The position numbers and the translations under genes are program-made. From contig JAGPYM010000001.1 in assembly GCA_020736575.1 (NCBI GenBank), forward strand, positions 2,852,001 through 2,916,000: a DNA stretch of 64,000 bases, read 5' to 3'. Under the pieces are notes generated by a model, which did not search any database, was not told where the DNA came from, and saw nothing but the letters and a program-made list of their open reading frames with translations. This DNA is from Thelonectria olida. Its lineage: Eukaryota; Ascomycota; Sordariomycetes; Hypocreales; Nectriaceae. Shown here piece after piece: positions 21,501-30,149 of this stretch; the first letter of the stretch is position 1; each line of letters opens with the position of its first letter.

Positions 21501-21541
21501 CGATATGGCGATGGCGAGCCCGGTGAGCGGCTCCGCCTCAT
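18539..21541 (-). CDS. protein with two cNMP-binding domains, an F-box and leucine-rich repeats
   Basis: A single 3-kb exon gives 1000 residues. Domains in order: Ser/Pro-rich N-terminus; cyclic-nucleotide-binding fold at about 68-175 with a phosphate-binding cassette (FGEIGVLMQMARTATI, Glu141 and Arg150); basic linker; a second fold at about 270-385 (FGEVASLGLSPGRTATV, Glu354 and Arg364); a Pro/Thr/Ser-rich linker of about 160 residues; an F-box-like segment at about 548-590 (LSDEILIYVF ... LVSSHWRKLL); and AMN1/GRR1-type leucine-rich repeats from about 615 to 910 (for example LKRLNLSYCKHITD and LTSLDLSFCCALSD), interrupted by a Gln7-containing loop. F-boxes dock SKP1 in SCF ubiquitin ligases and LRRs bind substrates; the cNMP domains retain the Glu and Arg needed for cyclic nucleotide. 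A ligand-gated SCF adaptor is inference. Confidence 0.9.
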   Translation of the reverse strand: MRRSRSPGSPSPYRALAHHQQATTATGSTDPVSLIRSFNVENNPARPVRPSPLTASTIRDMPLDLVDRMRSFPLFMSAPEDFLVAIGSHVKPQIHASNDHIITEGDDAKAMYWLVRGVVAVTSRDGEAVYAELKAGAFFGEIGVLMQMARTATIIARTKCLLLVLKKEDLHAVMPKFPEMEKAIREEAQERLNILKKRRQEGGKMLKSPKMDCVSREAVPGEVSTGERGAIKDGAVINAKKRKSPSPGIIEDPLAGSALGSGLVNIRKTLKELPLFSTLPPDILHFLGLSVQPKAYAPFTDIVRQGLPGNEIFFIVRGEAEVIHDHPTPAEPPQTISRTIQSRPRLKAGQYFGEVASLGLSPGRTATVRAITTVECLIIPGPVLDELWRRCPPGIRNQVEETAHQRYHQPSEDVEMVDAEGKAKANKSDPTTPTTPTGTTLPGLTFSNPSKPNSPAKDDSANIEPKDPDPFLSVNMENMRNRRRHSLAPPMPPTTTEGPPLTTNGIRSRLAEVTPIKFAFDQQDDAENLPAKRVKTLPRRPLVQNKPVLSDEILIYVFNFADIGELFRLRLVSSHWRKLLTTSPKVCQYVDLSKYNRRVGDELIIKVLAPFIGTRARTIDLNNCFHITDEGFSALWRKCGKNVTQWKMKSVWDVSANQILEMSENAKGLEEVDWSNCRKVGDNLLGRVVGWVVPDPPPASKQVVISSSSAKSKNKAHQQQQQQKTQNMPPPGTVIGCPKLKRLNLSYCKHITDRSMAHLAAHASNRIESLSLTRCTSITDGGFQSWAPFRFEKLSRLCLADCTYLSDNAIVALVNSAKNLTSLDLSFCCALSDTATEVVALRLPKLRELRLAFCGSAVSDGSLESVALHLNDLEALSVRGCVRVTGRGVENVLNGCGRINWIDVSQCRNLEGWLRGGGVASWGFDDRAGNPPVEVVSDDSSGESITLAEAFEEQARVPKTMSVAMLTSQSYMPRSAFGMRMRRARRPVRFVVEKGVGGLR

Positions 21542-22923
21542 GATGACGACAAGCTGTATAGAGTTTGACAGATCCTATGTGCCAAAGTTGTCAACCAAGC
21601 GGCAAGGCGGTCCGCACCCTCTCCTCCAGCAGGTTGTCGGCCAAAGCTGCGCCTAAATGCCACGTCTGGCGTCTTCGGCTTTCAAACAAATCCTCGTCAA
21701 TGGGCACTAGAAGGTGCTGGGACGAACAAACCAAGTAGTGGGTTGAGAGCGGGGACAGATCATGCCCTGTGTCTGACGTATTGGGGGCGGAATCGCCCAC
21801 GCAGAGACACCCAACGCACTATCTCGAGGGGGTAGAGATTCGATTCGATGTCAACTGCATAAGAATGTAAAAGCGAACTGCAGTACAAAGATACGGCCGT
21901 TATAGTGATCGCCAGAGGGCTCGGGACAGTTGGCCGCCAGGTGTGAGGGACGTGAGCAGACGGTCAGCTACGAAGCTTGCAGGTCGCACGAGGTCCCGAG
22001 CCGGGGTTGACGTCTTTGCCGTCGCACACGAGGGGGTTTTCGGGATCGCGTGGGCGCAAGGTCGGTCGTCCGAGTGCGATTGCGCGAGGGTAACGGGCTT
22101 TTTAGGCGTGTTAGGGGATGGCGAACTGAGACGAAGTCGAGGAGAAAGACGGTGGGATGGTTTACTTACCAAGTGTGGGCGTGAGAATTGAGGGGCGGAA
22201 TATGCGATTTGGAACAAAGGACGTTCCTGACGATCGAGACAGGCACGAGGGGTCAGATAAGCTCAGACAAGCCAGATCAGTTGGTAGACAGGTCGTCCAA
22301 GAAGCTGAGAATCCGTTTGGGAGAAGTTCAGGATTGCGAATGGCAGAGGTTGCTCACTGACTGGATCCGCAGAGGAAAAGATTCCAGTCGCGGAGAAGCG
22401 TCGACCGCCACACACGCCCACAACAGCAGCCCGCACCGCACGCAACCTCCTCACACCTCACACGCACACACCCACCATCTCACGCCCTGAAAGCAACCTG
22501 GAAGCTCGATGTGGGGTAACGTTTTTTAGCTGGGCGGGCAGTGCCGTCACTCACAAGCACTCAAGCAACAGTGGCAAGGTTAGGTGAGCAGGGGGGAGGG
22601 TCCGATAGAGGGGTGAAGCCAAGGTTCGAGCTGATGAGTGGGCGGGCGACGTTCGGAGACTGCGGCAGAGGGCTGCGGGCCCTTTTTTCTTCCTTTTTTT
22701 CGTTTCTTTTGTTTGATGAGGGATCGATGATACGTTCGTAGGTTGGATGGTGGAGGGGTGGACATGGTGGAGACGAAAGCAAGCAGCAAACAACCACAAC
22801 GGCCGAACAAGCAGCAAGGTGAGCTGAGATGAAGAGATAGAGAGCCTGGGAGAGTATCAAGACTAGTACTGTACAATGACGCTCCCAAGACGGCTGCAAG
22901 GGCTAGGAGTGAGGTGGTCTAGC

Positions 22924-22933
22924 TACCTAGGTA
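22924..22933. repeat. TACCTAGGTA palindrome
   Basis: A perfect 10-bp inverted repeat, followed at once by CCTTAGACAGGTAG. The same core recurs in several other spacers of this window. Confidence 0.6.
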
Positions 22934-24715
22934 CCTTAGACAGGTAGCAGAGCTTAGAAAGACGGGATGGAGATCAACACACGACCAGATTCCCAGCTGA
23001 ACATGCCTCCGCACGCTGACTGAGGCACGGGTCTGCAAACCACCTCAGCGGCATGATAACGCCGATATCTAAACCGTCTACTCCCAGGTGGCGTTTCGGT
23101 GACAATATGTGGACGGTGCTTCAAGCTCTCTGAGCTATGAAAGCCTCTTGTGCAGCTCGCAGCAATGACGGTCCTGCAGTGCGGCAACGTACAGCACGGA
23201 ACGGTGCAGCGGCAATGGAAGCTGCTGTGTCCACTGCCTACCCGCGTCAAATGGGCGTCAAGACGGGAGGTGCATTGAGGGGTGCGTGCTTGTGCCTGCT
23301 GTGCTGGGTGGACATTTGGGTGCGTGCGGCGGCGACGGCGGCGGGAGTGGTAAGGAAGGATCCAGTTCGATGTGTTGCGATGGCCACTGGCTGTCTGAGT
23401 CTCAGGCATTGGATCACACCCGACAGGACAGGGCCCTACAGAACTAGCGGCCCCTAAACAACCCCCAGACAACCCGACAAGAGCGGCCCCAGGCGCAGAT
23501 GACCGAGCCCGCACAGACCATCTCTCGGCCCCGCGCCTTCCAAAGTTTCTGAGGGTCTGTGCACCAGCCTTGGAGGCTTGTTGCAGGCGCGACTGGGGAC
23601 CTCAGGCACGCAACCCAAAGCCGACACATGTGGACATGGGCATGGAAGAAAGAACACCTGGAAGCCAGGGGCCCTGTTCATCAGAGTTTCGCGAACGAAA
23701 CCCGGATCCTTTCATCACTCACGCTGCTCTTTGATGAGTGGTCGTTTTCTGGCCTGCGTCGATCCTGATCGCCCAAGATCCACTGATGAGTAAGACCTTG
23801 ACGACGGCAACCGCTGCCAGAGTTTCCCATCCAAGTTTGCAGTTCGCTCCGAGACGGACAATCGCGCCTCGATATGATACTTACTTGCTGGCTAATTGGA
23901 CTGGCGCATTTATCCTCAAAGTTAAAGAGAGGGGAGAAGTGGTGGTCTCGGTCAAAGAACAACCAGGTTCAGCTCCAAGTCCACGGCCCATCCAATATCA
24001 AGAAAAGTGCACCGCTAATGATTATCAGTGCATGTCGAGGGGCTTGGACGGATAGTCCCTCGCTAGGAACCGCGGCAGCACTCCCGTCACTCCCAGTGAG
24101 ATGGATATGAGACGTTTCGCCGCCTTTTACCCTGTTTCATGCTCGATCCAGGCCACCAGAGGGCATGCCTTGGATTCGCTCCCCGCTTCAGCCAAGGGCC
24201 TCCACCGGTAAGCACTGCAATAATCACTTCCATGGCTTTTTCACAGGAGATGCAGGTAATTAGGAGTAATAAGCCCCTATTGGTCTTGCAGTAGTTCTCC
24301 GAAACTGCCCGGTGCCCAAAGACAGCTAACCATACCGGTCTTGAAGCCAGTTCCAACTGGTCGGGCAGTCTATTTCAAACTACCGAGTGTCAAGCGAAAT
24401 AATAAGCAGAGGCGTTCATCGGGTTCAGCTTACCGATACTCTTCCCAAAACAAGACCAGAGTCGATCCAAAAATAACCACATCCGACAGATGAAACGTAT
24501 TAAAATCTGTCAGTCGCAAAACAACATGGAGCCCAGCCCGTCAAGACTCGCCGCCATCACGGACCAGCTTCCAGCGGAAAAAAAGAAAGTGGGAAGAACG
24601 CCATGACCAGCCTTCAAGTGCACCCGCTGCATCGTGCTCCAGCATTAGAAGCCCGCTAGAAGACGCTACGTGAAATTGCCTTCCAGCTCCCACGTCCAAA
24701 TGGAGGGCTTCCATG

Positions 24716-24798
24716 TTTCTTTTCCTTTCTTTTTCTCGCTTGCCCTTGTTCACTTTCTTTTCTTTTTCCTCGTTTTTCTTCTTTCATTTTTTTTCCTC
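24716..24798. repeat. pyrimidine-rich low-complexity tract
   Basis: More than 80 bases composed almost wholly of T and C, including T8. CT tracts often lie near fungal transcription starts, but I see no gene downstream on the plus strand. Confidence 0.6.
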
Positions 24799-26232
24799 CA
24801 GCCGCAGTACCCTTGACAAATCCCTTTTCGTTTAGCCCCGTGATTTGACAAGCAAATGTTTTCTCCAGGTGACACACAGCTGGGTTTGAGTCTGTATTCA
24901 TACAACGTACGTAACGTTTGTCGTGGACCACATACATACACTTTTGGTTTCAGTGTCAACAGTTCACCATTGATACACATGCTTTCGCTTTCACCCCCTT
25001 TCCATGCAAGGTTGCCTCTTCTTTAGCTCTTTCGCCTGGCCTCTACTGCGTAGTAACTTGGTCATGTACCTGATTCTGCTGGGGTCAAGGCTCCTACATC
25101 CCACTTCACCATAGACGAAAGTGCGTCATCCACACTCGATGGCCGATTCCCTAGCACTAACATCTCAAGTCTAGCCTCACCTGAAGAACCTATCCCGCAA
25201 TCAAACCGGCACCAGGCCTAACCTCTACACTAAGCCAGGCGGGGACTCCCACCATCTCTAGTGTGTTTGCTGTGATCTAATCAAGCTGCTCTGATCATCA
25301 GCTGAACAATAGTCGTCGTTGATCCCTTCTTGATTACGTAGGTAGTACTCAGCATGTGCTCACCCGATAGAATAATAAGCGAACTCGGCTCCGAAACACG
25401 CACAGTGTTGTCGCATGGTTCTCTTGACCCTTATTTGATGCAACATTATCTCCAAAGTGGCAGTTCAAGAACAATGTTTTATAATAGAGTTTTTGTCTGG
25501 AAACGGCCTAAGGCTGGAGGGCAACAGGGTAGCTCCCTTTGCGAATATCCTAGGAGCGTTAAGGGCCGATTGGTTTCGCTTCGCATTATCTTTCAGCATC
25601 AATTCAAGACACCTGTTTCGAGAGCTGTGGCTTGTATCTCACAACTTTGGGGCCTTCCAATTTGATTTACCGAGGCATGGTTGTGACTCCGTGGCGACTA
25701 TGTACTGTTTTGCGAGTCAAGTCCACTATGCACGACACTCATTATCAATTGCTCGAGCAAAGTTTGCAAAACCCAATGTCACAACGGCACATCACAATCG
25801 CATCCGGCTTTGATGAGTCGACCTGAATGAAGCCCACATTCCCCCCAAACCCGCATTGCTCTATCCGTAATTATTTCCGCATTCAACTTGACCTGCAGTC
25901 GTCTCGGAAGCCGTCCCTAACGTCCCGGTTACTCACGGGTTTCCTCGTCTCACCTCGGCACGCACAGATAGCAACCAAGGTCAAATTCGCCGTGAATGCA
26001 AAGATGCAGCAAGGAGTTTTGCGAGGTTATGTTCAATTCTCTCAACATTTCATATCAACAATCTATCCATCTATCAATCTATCAGCGACGAATCAACCCG
26101 CTTAGAAAATTCAAATGCAAAAACACGGGCTTTTGAAATCCCCCTTGCTTTTTCCAAAACGCCAGTGTTCAATCAGATATCGACGTCCGCCTACACGCTC
26201 GAATAAATGCTCAATGTATCACTCCCCCCCTC

Positions 26233-28050
26233 TTAATTACGCAAAAAGGTCTTGAAGACTTCAGAGTTGGTACAGTCCTCGTAAGGATAGCCAATCTCAC
26301 GAAGGAACTTCTCTAGCTCAGGAACCTCGTCGTCTGGGCACAGAATGCCGGTAACAATCTTGCCCACATCACCACCGTAGTTACGGTACTGGAACAAGCT
26401 GATGTTGAACTTGGGTTGCAGCGTCATGAGGAACTTCTCGAGGGCACCGGGCCGCTCAGGGAAGGTAAACATGTACAAGCGCTCATTGGGCACTCCTGAT
26501 CGGCCGCCGACCAGGTATCGGATGTGACTCTTTGCTAGCTCATCACCTGAAAGATCCGTCACGGTCATGTTGCCGTTCTTGATGCGGTCGAGAAGCATGG
26601 CAAGCTCCTCGGATCGCTGGTCAGCCGGCGCTGTCAGAGACAGACCAATGAGCACATTGGCCACCTCTTCGCTCGAATAACGATACGAAAACTCGGTCAC
26701 GGCGTGGGGCATGATAACGTTGATGAGCTCGGCAAAAGATCCTGGACGTTCGGGAATCTGGACAGCCAGAAGCGCCTCCTTGCCTTCACCCAGGGAGGCT
26801 CGCTCAGCAACGAACCTCAGTCGGTCGAAGTTCATGTTGGCACCAGAAGTGACGGCAATGAGGGTGCGTTTCGAGTCCCTCGAGGGGTTCTGCGCAACAT
26901 ACTTCTTCAAACCGGCAATGGACATGGCACCGGCAGGTTCCAAACCCGAGCGGGTGTCATCGTACATGTCTTTGATGGCGGCGCAAATCTCGTCGGTCGA
27001 GACCTCAATGACATCGTCGACAACCTCCTTGGCAATGCGGAACGTCTCCTCGCCGACCGTCTTGACTGCAGCACCATCCGCGAATAGACCGACTTCCTTG
27101 AGCAACACCCGCTCGCCCTTCTTCAAGGACTGGGCCATGGCATTGGCATCATGGGCTTCTACACCAATGATCTTGACATGGGGAGCCATCCTCTTGACAT
27201 AAAGACCGATTCCGGCGATAAGACCACCACCTCCACAGCAGCAGAAGATGGCCTCGACCTTGGCCATGTTGACCTGACCGAAAAGCTCGTTTCCAATGGT
27301 ACCCTGGCCGGCAATGACATATGGATCGTCGAAAGGAGGGATGTTGATGAGCCCATCCTGCTTCTCCCGTCTCGCGCACTCCTCCTTGGCAGCGTCGAAG
27401 TCGGCGCCGTGTAGGACGACATGACCGCCAAGTCGGGCGACGTTCATGTGCTTGATGCTCGGAGTGGCCTCGGGCATGATGATGGTGGCGGGGATCTTGA
27501 GCTTGCGGGCGGAAAAGGCGACGCCCTGGGCGTGGTTGCCGGCCGAGCAGCAGACAACACCCTTCCAGCTCACGGCGGGATCGAGGTGAGCCATCTTGTT
27601 GTATGCGCCGCGCAGCTTGAAGCTGAAGACGGGCTGTTCATCTTCGCGCTTGAGCAGTACGTTGCACTCGAGTCGGTTGCTGAGGTTGATGGCGGGAGTT
27701 AATGGGGTAACTTTGCAGGCCTCGTAGACTCGGGAGGTCGCGCCGGCGATCAGACGAAGATACTAGAAGACAAAGAAGCCAAGGTCAGACATATGGTTTC
27801 TTCCAATCGGCGACGTGTAGAGGTTGGTACTACTCACATCGGGGTAGCCAGTGGGCAAAAGGTACTCATCAGGAACAATCTGCTTGATGCGAGCGCGTTT
27901 CTCCGGGGACGGGGTGGATGGGTTGATGCTGTACTCGGTCAAGGCCATGTTGGTGGTGGGCGTCTGGGGCCGGTGGTCGCCATTGATGCCGTTGACGGCG
28001 CCATTGACGGGCACGGGAGGCACGGGAGCGTCTTGAAGCGAAGGCATCAT
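26233..28050 (-). CDS. ilv1: threonine dehydratase (threonine deaminase), biosynthetic
   Basis: Two exons (28050-27838 and 27762-26233) give 580 residues; the 75-nt intron joins GYPD to [10 protein letters not shown] in frame. The enzyme makes 2-oxobutanoate and ammonia from threonine, the first step to isoleucine. The PLP lysine lies in FSFKLRGAY (Lys120), with SAGNHAQG next and the glycine loop [12 protein letters not shown] binding the PLP phosphate. Two ACT-like regulatory domains follow (starting near [15 protein letters not shown] and [15 protein letters not shown]), the usual isoleucine-feedback module. Length matches yeast Ilv1 (576). The first 70 residues are Pro/Asn-rich and lack an obvious mitochondrial presequence, which is odd for this enzyme. 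A GCN4/CPC1-type TGACTC lies about 45 bp upstream of the ATG. Confidence 0.96.
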
Positions 28051-28872
28051 GAGCTGGTGAGGTATGAATGTTGATGGAAAGATTGGGAGGAGGAGTCACG
28101 GCCGAAGAATCGGACCTTTGATTTTTGTTCGTCTGGGATGGCACTTGGGATGTGACGAATTCCCACGTGGAGAAGACTTAGCTCAGGGCGTGGACTAGCT
28201 GCAAATTGCAAGTCCATGGCCCGGTGCGGATACGCTAGCCGCGGGCTCACCGACCCAGCTTTGGACTGGATTGGTAAGTTTTGGCCATGGACGAGATGGA
28301 CTAGAGAATCGATGGAGAGGGTTTTGAAAAGAGCCACGCATGACGAGAACCCTATTAGCCAATGGGCGAGAAACAATTGGAAACCTTACTGCCTTTCTCT
28401 CCAACAAACAAGCTACTCTGACTCTATTCACCCACCCCAAAAGTGAGGTATCACCGCCATGTGAAAATTGTCACATCAAGTCCATGTTCCGTTGCGCTCC
28501 GGTGGCGGGGTCCAAAAGCTCGGGAGCGACCTGGCGGGGTTTCGATATCGGAGGGCGGGCGCCACGGCTGCAAGGGGTCCAATCCAACCAACGGCTTGAC
28601 ATTTGTTTTCGCAACCGCGTGAATGAATGATTGGAGCATGAAGATGTATCAAATCTTTCTGGTATGTGGAAATGGTCTAATAAATCAGGTCATGTTGCTT
28701 GCTACAAGTCTATCTCCGAGTACGAATACACCAAAACTCCAATAAAAACGACAGAGAACAAGAGGAAAGCCCGCTCATCATGAGTCATGCCCAATTGATG
28801 GACGACATACCTGAGGAGTCAGGCTGCACCAACCATCGGGCAACTTGACCACGATGGATCACGATGGATCAG
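28051..28872. other. promoter region of threonine dehydratase
   Basis: About 820 bp without a supported gene. It contains the CPC1-like site and, at its right, the 3' flank of the RAER-repeat gene. GATGGATCACGATGGATCA near 28852 is a small tandem duplication. Confidence 0.4.
28093..28098 (-). promoter_or_regulatory. GCN4/CPC1-type site (TGACTC) upstream of ilv1
   Basis: GAGTCA on the plus strand reads TGACTC on the coding strand of threonine dehydratase, 43-48 bp before its ATG. This hexamer is the core of the CPC1/GCN4 element of general amino-acid control, which activates ILV1 in yeast. A single short hit; it could lie within the 5' leader. Confidence 0.4.
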
Positions 28873-29475
28873 CTAGGCTTTCCTCATATCCCCATCGTCA
28901 TACGAATAAGCAGGCGGGGGTACATCTTCAGGCCGACGTGTAGAAGGTCCAGCGCAATCCAACGACCGTGTCTCCAACTCGGGCAAGTAAGCATCCTGTT
29001 GCTGTCGTGATTGGTACTGCTGCTCATATCCTGCATCTCTCATCTGGTAGCCATTGTTCGCGTTCGAGTAGCCGTGACCGCCTATAGCGGGTGGTTGCTG
29101 GTGCATCATTTGTCCAAACGGCGGAATGTCTCCTCGTCGCTCAGCTTTCCGCATGTCGCGCTCTGCTCTTCGAATATCGCGCTCGGCCCGATGTTCGGCC
29201 CTCTGCATGGTGCGCTCTGCACGGCGATAGTGCTTTTCTGCTTTGCGGCCAACGACGGGCGGGCGCTGCATGGGAGGATGAGACATGTGGTGATATCCTG
29301 CGTTCATAGGTGGCTGGGTGTAGTTGTAGGGTCCAAGATAAGCGTTCTGGTGGGGGTTGCCATAGTAAGGGTCTTGGTGATGGTGTTGTTGCTGTTGCTG
29401 GCCATGGTGATTGTTTTGGGAGTCACCCAGGAGAGGGCCGAGCCTTTTGGAGAGGAGTTTGCCAATCAGAGCCAT
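28873..29475 (-). CDS. small low-complexity protein with RAER heptads and a C-terminal PPAY motif
   Basis: One exon gives 200 residues. Residues 1-20 form a possible amphipathic start (MALIGKLLSKRLGPLLG). Then comes a Gln/His/Asn/Tyr-rich stretch. Residues 77-115 are highly charged with a seven-residue period (KAEKHYR, RAERTMQ, a four-residue stutter, RAERDIR, RAERDMR, KAERRGD), probably a single alpha helix. A second Gln/Tyr-rich stretch precedes the tail VPPPAYSYDDGD, which holds a PPxY motif at 187-190. PPxY is the ligand of WW domains such as those of Rsp5/NEDD4 ubiquitin ligases (family knowledge). I recognise no enzyme domain and assign no function. It lies upstream of threonine dehydratase on the same strand, with its own spacer. 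Confidence 0.7.
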   Translation of the reverse strand: MALIGKLLSKRLGPLLGDSQNNHHGQQQQQHHHQDPYYGNPHQNAYLGPYNYTQPPMNAGYHHMSHPPMQRPPVVGRKAEKHYRRAERTMQRAEHRAERDIRRAERDMRKAERRGDIPPFGQMMHQQPPAIGGHGYSNANNGYQMRDAGYEQQYQSRQQQDAYLPELETRSLDCAGPSTRRPEDVPPPAYSYDDGDMRKA

Positions 29476-30149
29476 TGTAGTTGAGGTGTTTGTGATGGAA
29501 GAGTTGCCTCAAGGATAGGGTGGTTGTAGTGGTTATCTTAGAGGTAGGTATGAATGTGAACAAGGTGGGTAGAAGTTGTATGTACGGCTAGATGTTTCTG
29601 TATTTTCTCAAGACATTCCACCCTACTTATAATCTTGAGACCTTTGCTCAATCTTGTCCCTCTCAAGCTCAAAAGAGGTCGCCATTCGAGATGGTAGCAT
29701 CAATTACCTAAGGTAGGTAGTCAAGTTGCGCAGCCACTGACGCTGCAGTGCCTCGTTTGGAAATTTCGAATGGATTTCTCAAACGGGCTTGGCGCTGAGA
29801 TGGAAGACCCGATCATTCTCCACTGTTCCGGGCCTCTCAACCACTGCGCCGGCTTCCTCACAATATTGGAGGTGTCGAGGTGACGTTTTGCATTGATGGC
29901 TGATGTGCGCAGCTCGGATATCCGTACCGGAGGTATCGTACCGTAAGCGAGAGCGAGAGGGATGCGATTTCAGTGCGCCATTGTAACTCAACTGACAAAT
30001 CGTGTGTAAACAAAGTCTATGCTGCATGGAGGGTATTGTTCCCTTTCTATCGAAGCCGTCGTCTAACCAAATGCAAAGTATGTTGTGGAAGGAATCTATC
30101 ATCCCGTATCGTAGTCGTACCTTGATCGTAAAGGTGCCTCCATTCCTCG
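29476..30149. other. spacer upstream of the RAER-repeat gene
   Basis: About 670 bp with no gene. Contains TTACCTAAGGTAGGTAG at 29704-29720, one of the recurrent ACCTA/TAGGT motifs, and the 3' flank of the GH76 gene. Confidence 0.4.

Larger units (their letters stand above)
21542..26232. other. 4.7-kb gene-poor region
   Basis: No gene can be supported. Open frames up to 186 codons (for example 23514-22954, -) have no domain and Arg/Cys/His-rich composition. The left edge is the promoter and leader of the cNMP/F-box gene; a perfect splice donor (GTAAGT starting at 22169, minus strand) with an acceptor at 21554 could mark a 616-nt 5'-UTR intron. A pyrimidine tract stands at 24716-24798 and a TACCTAGGTA palindrome at 22924-22933. 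The right edge is 3' flank of threonine dehydratase. Confidence 0.45.

Noticed and set aside
22954..23514. 186-codon frame, minus strand
   Set aside because: Cys/His/Arg-rich noise without a family motif; overlapped by frames on the other strand.
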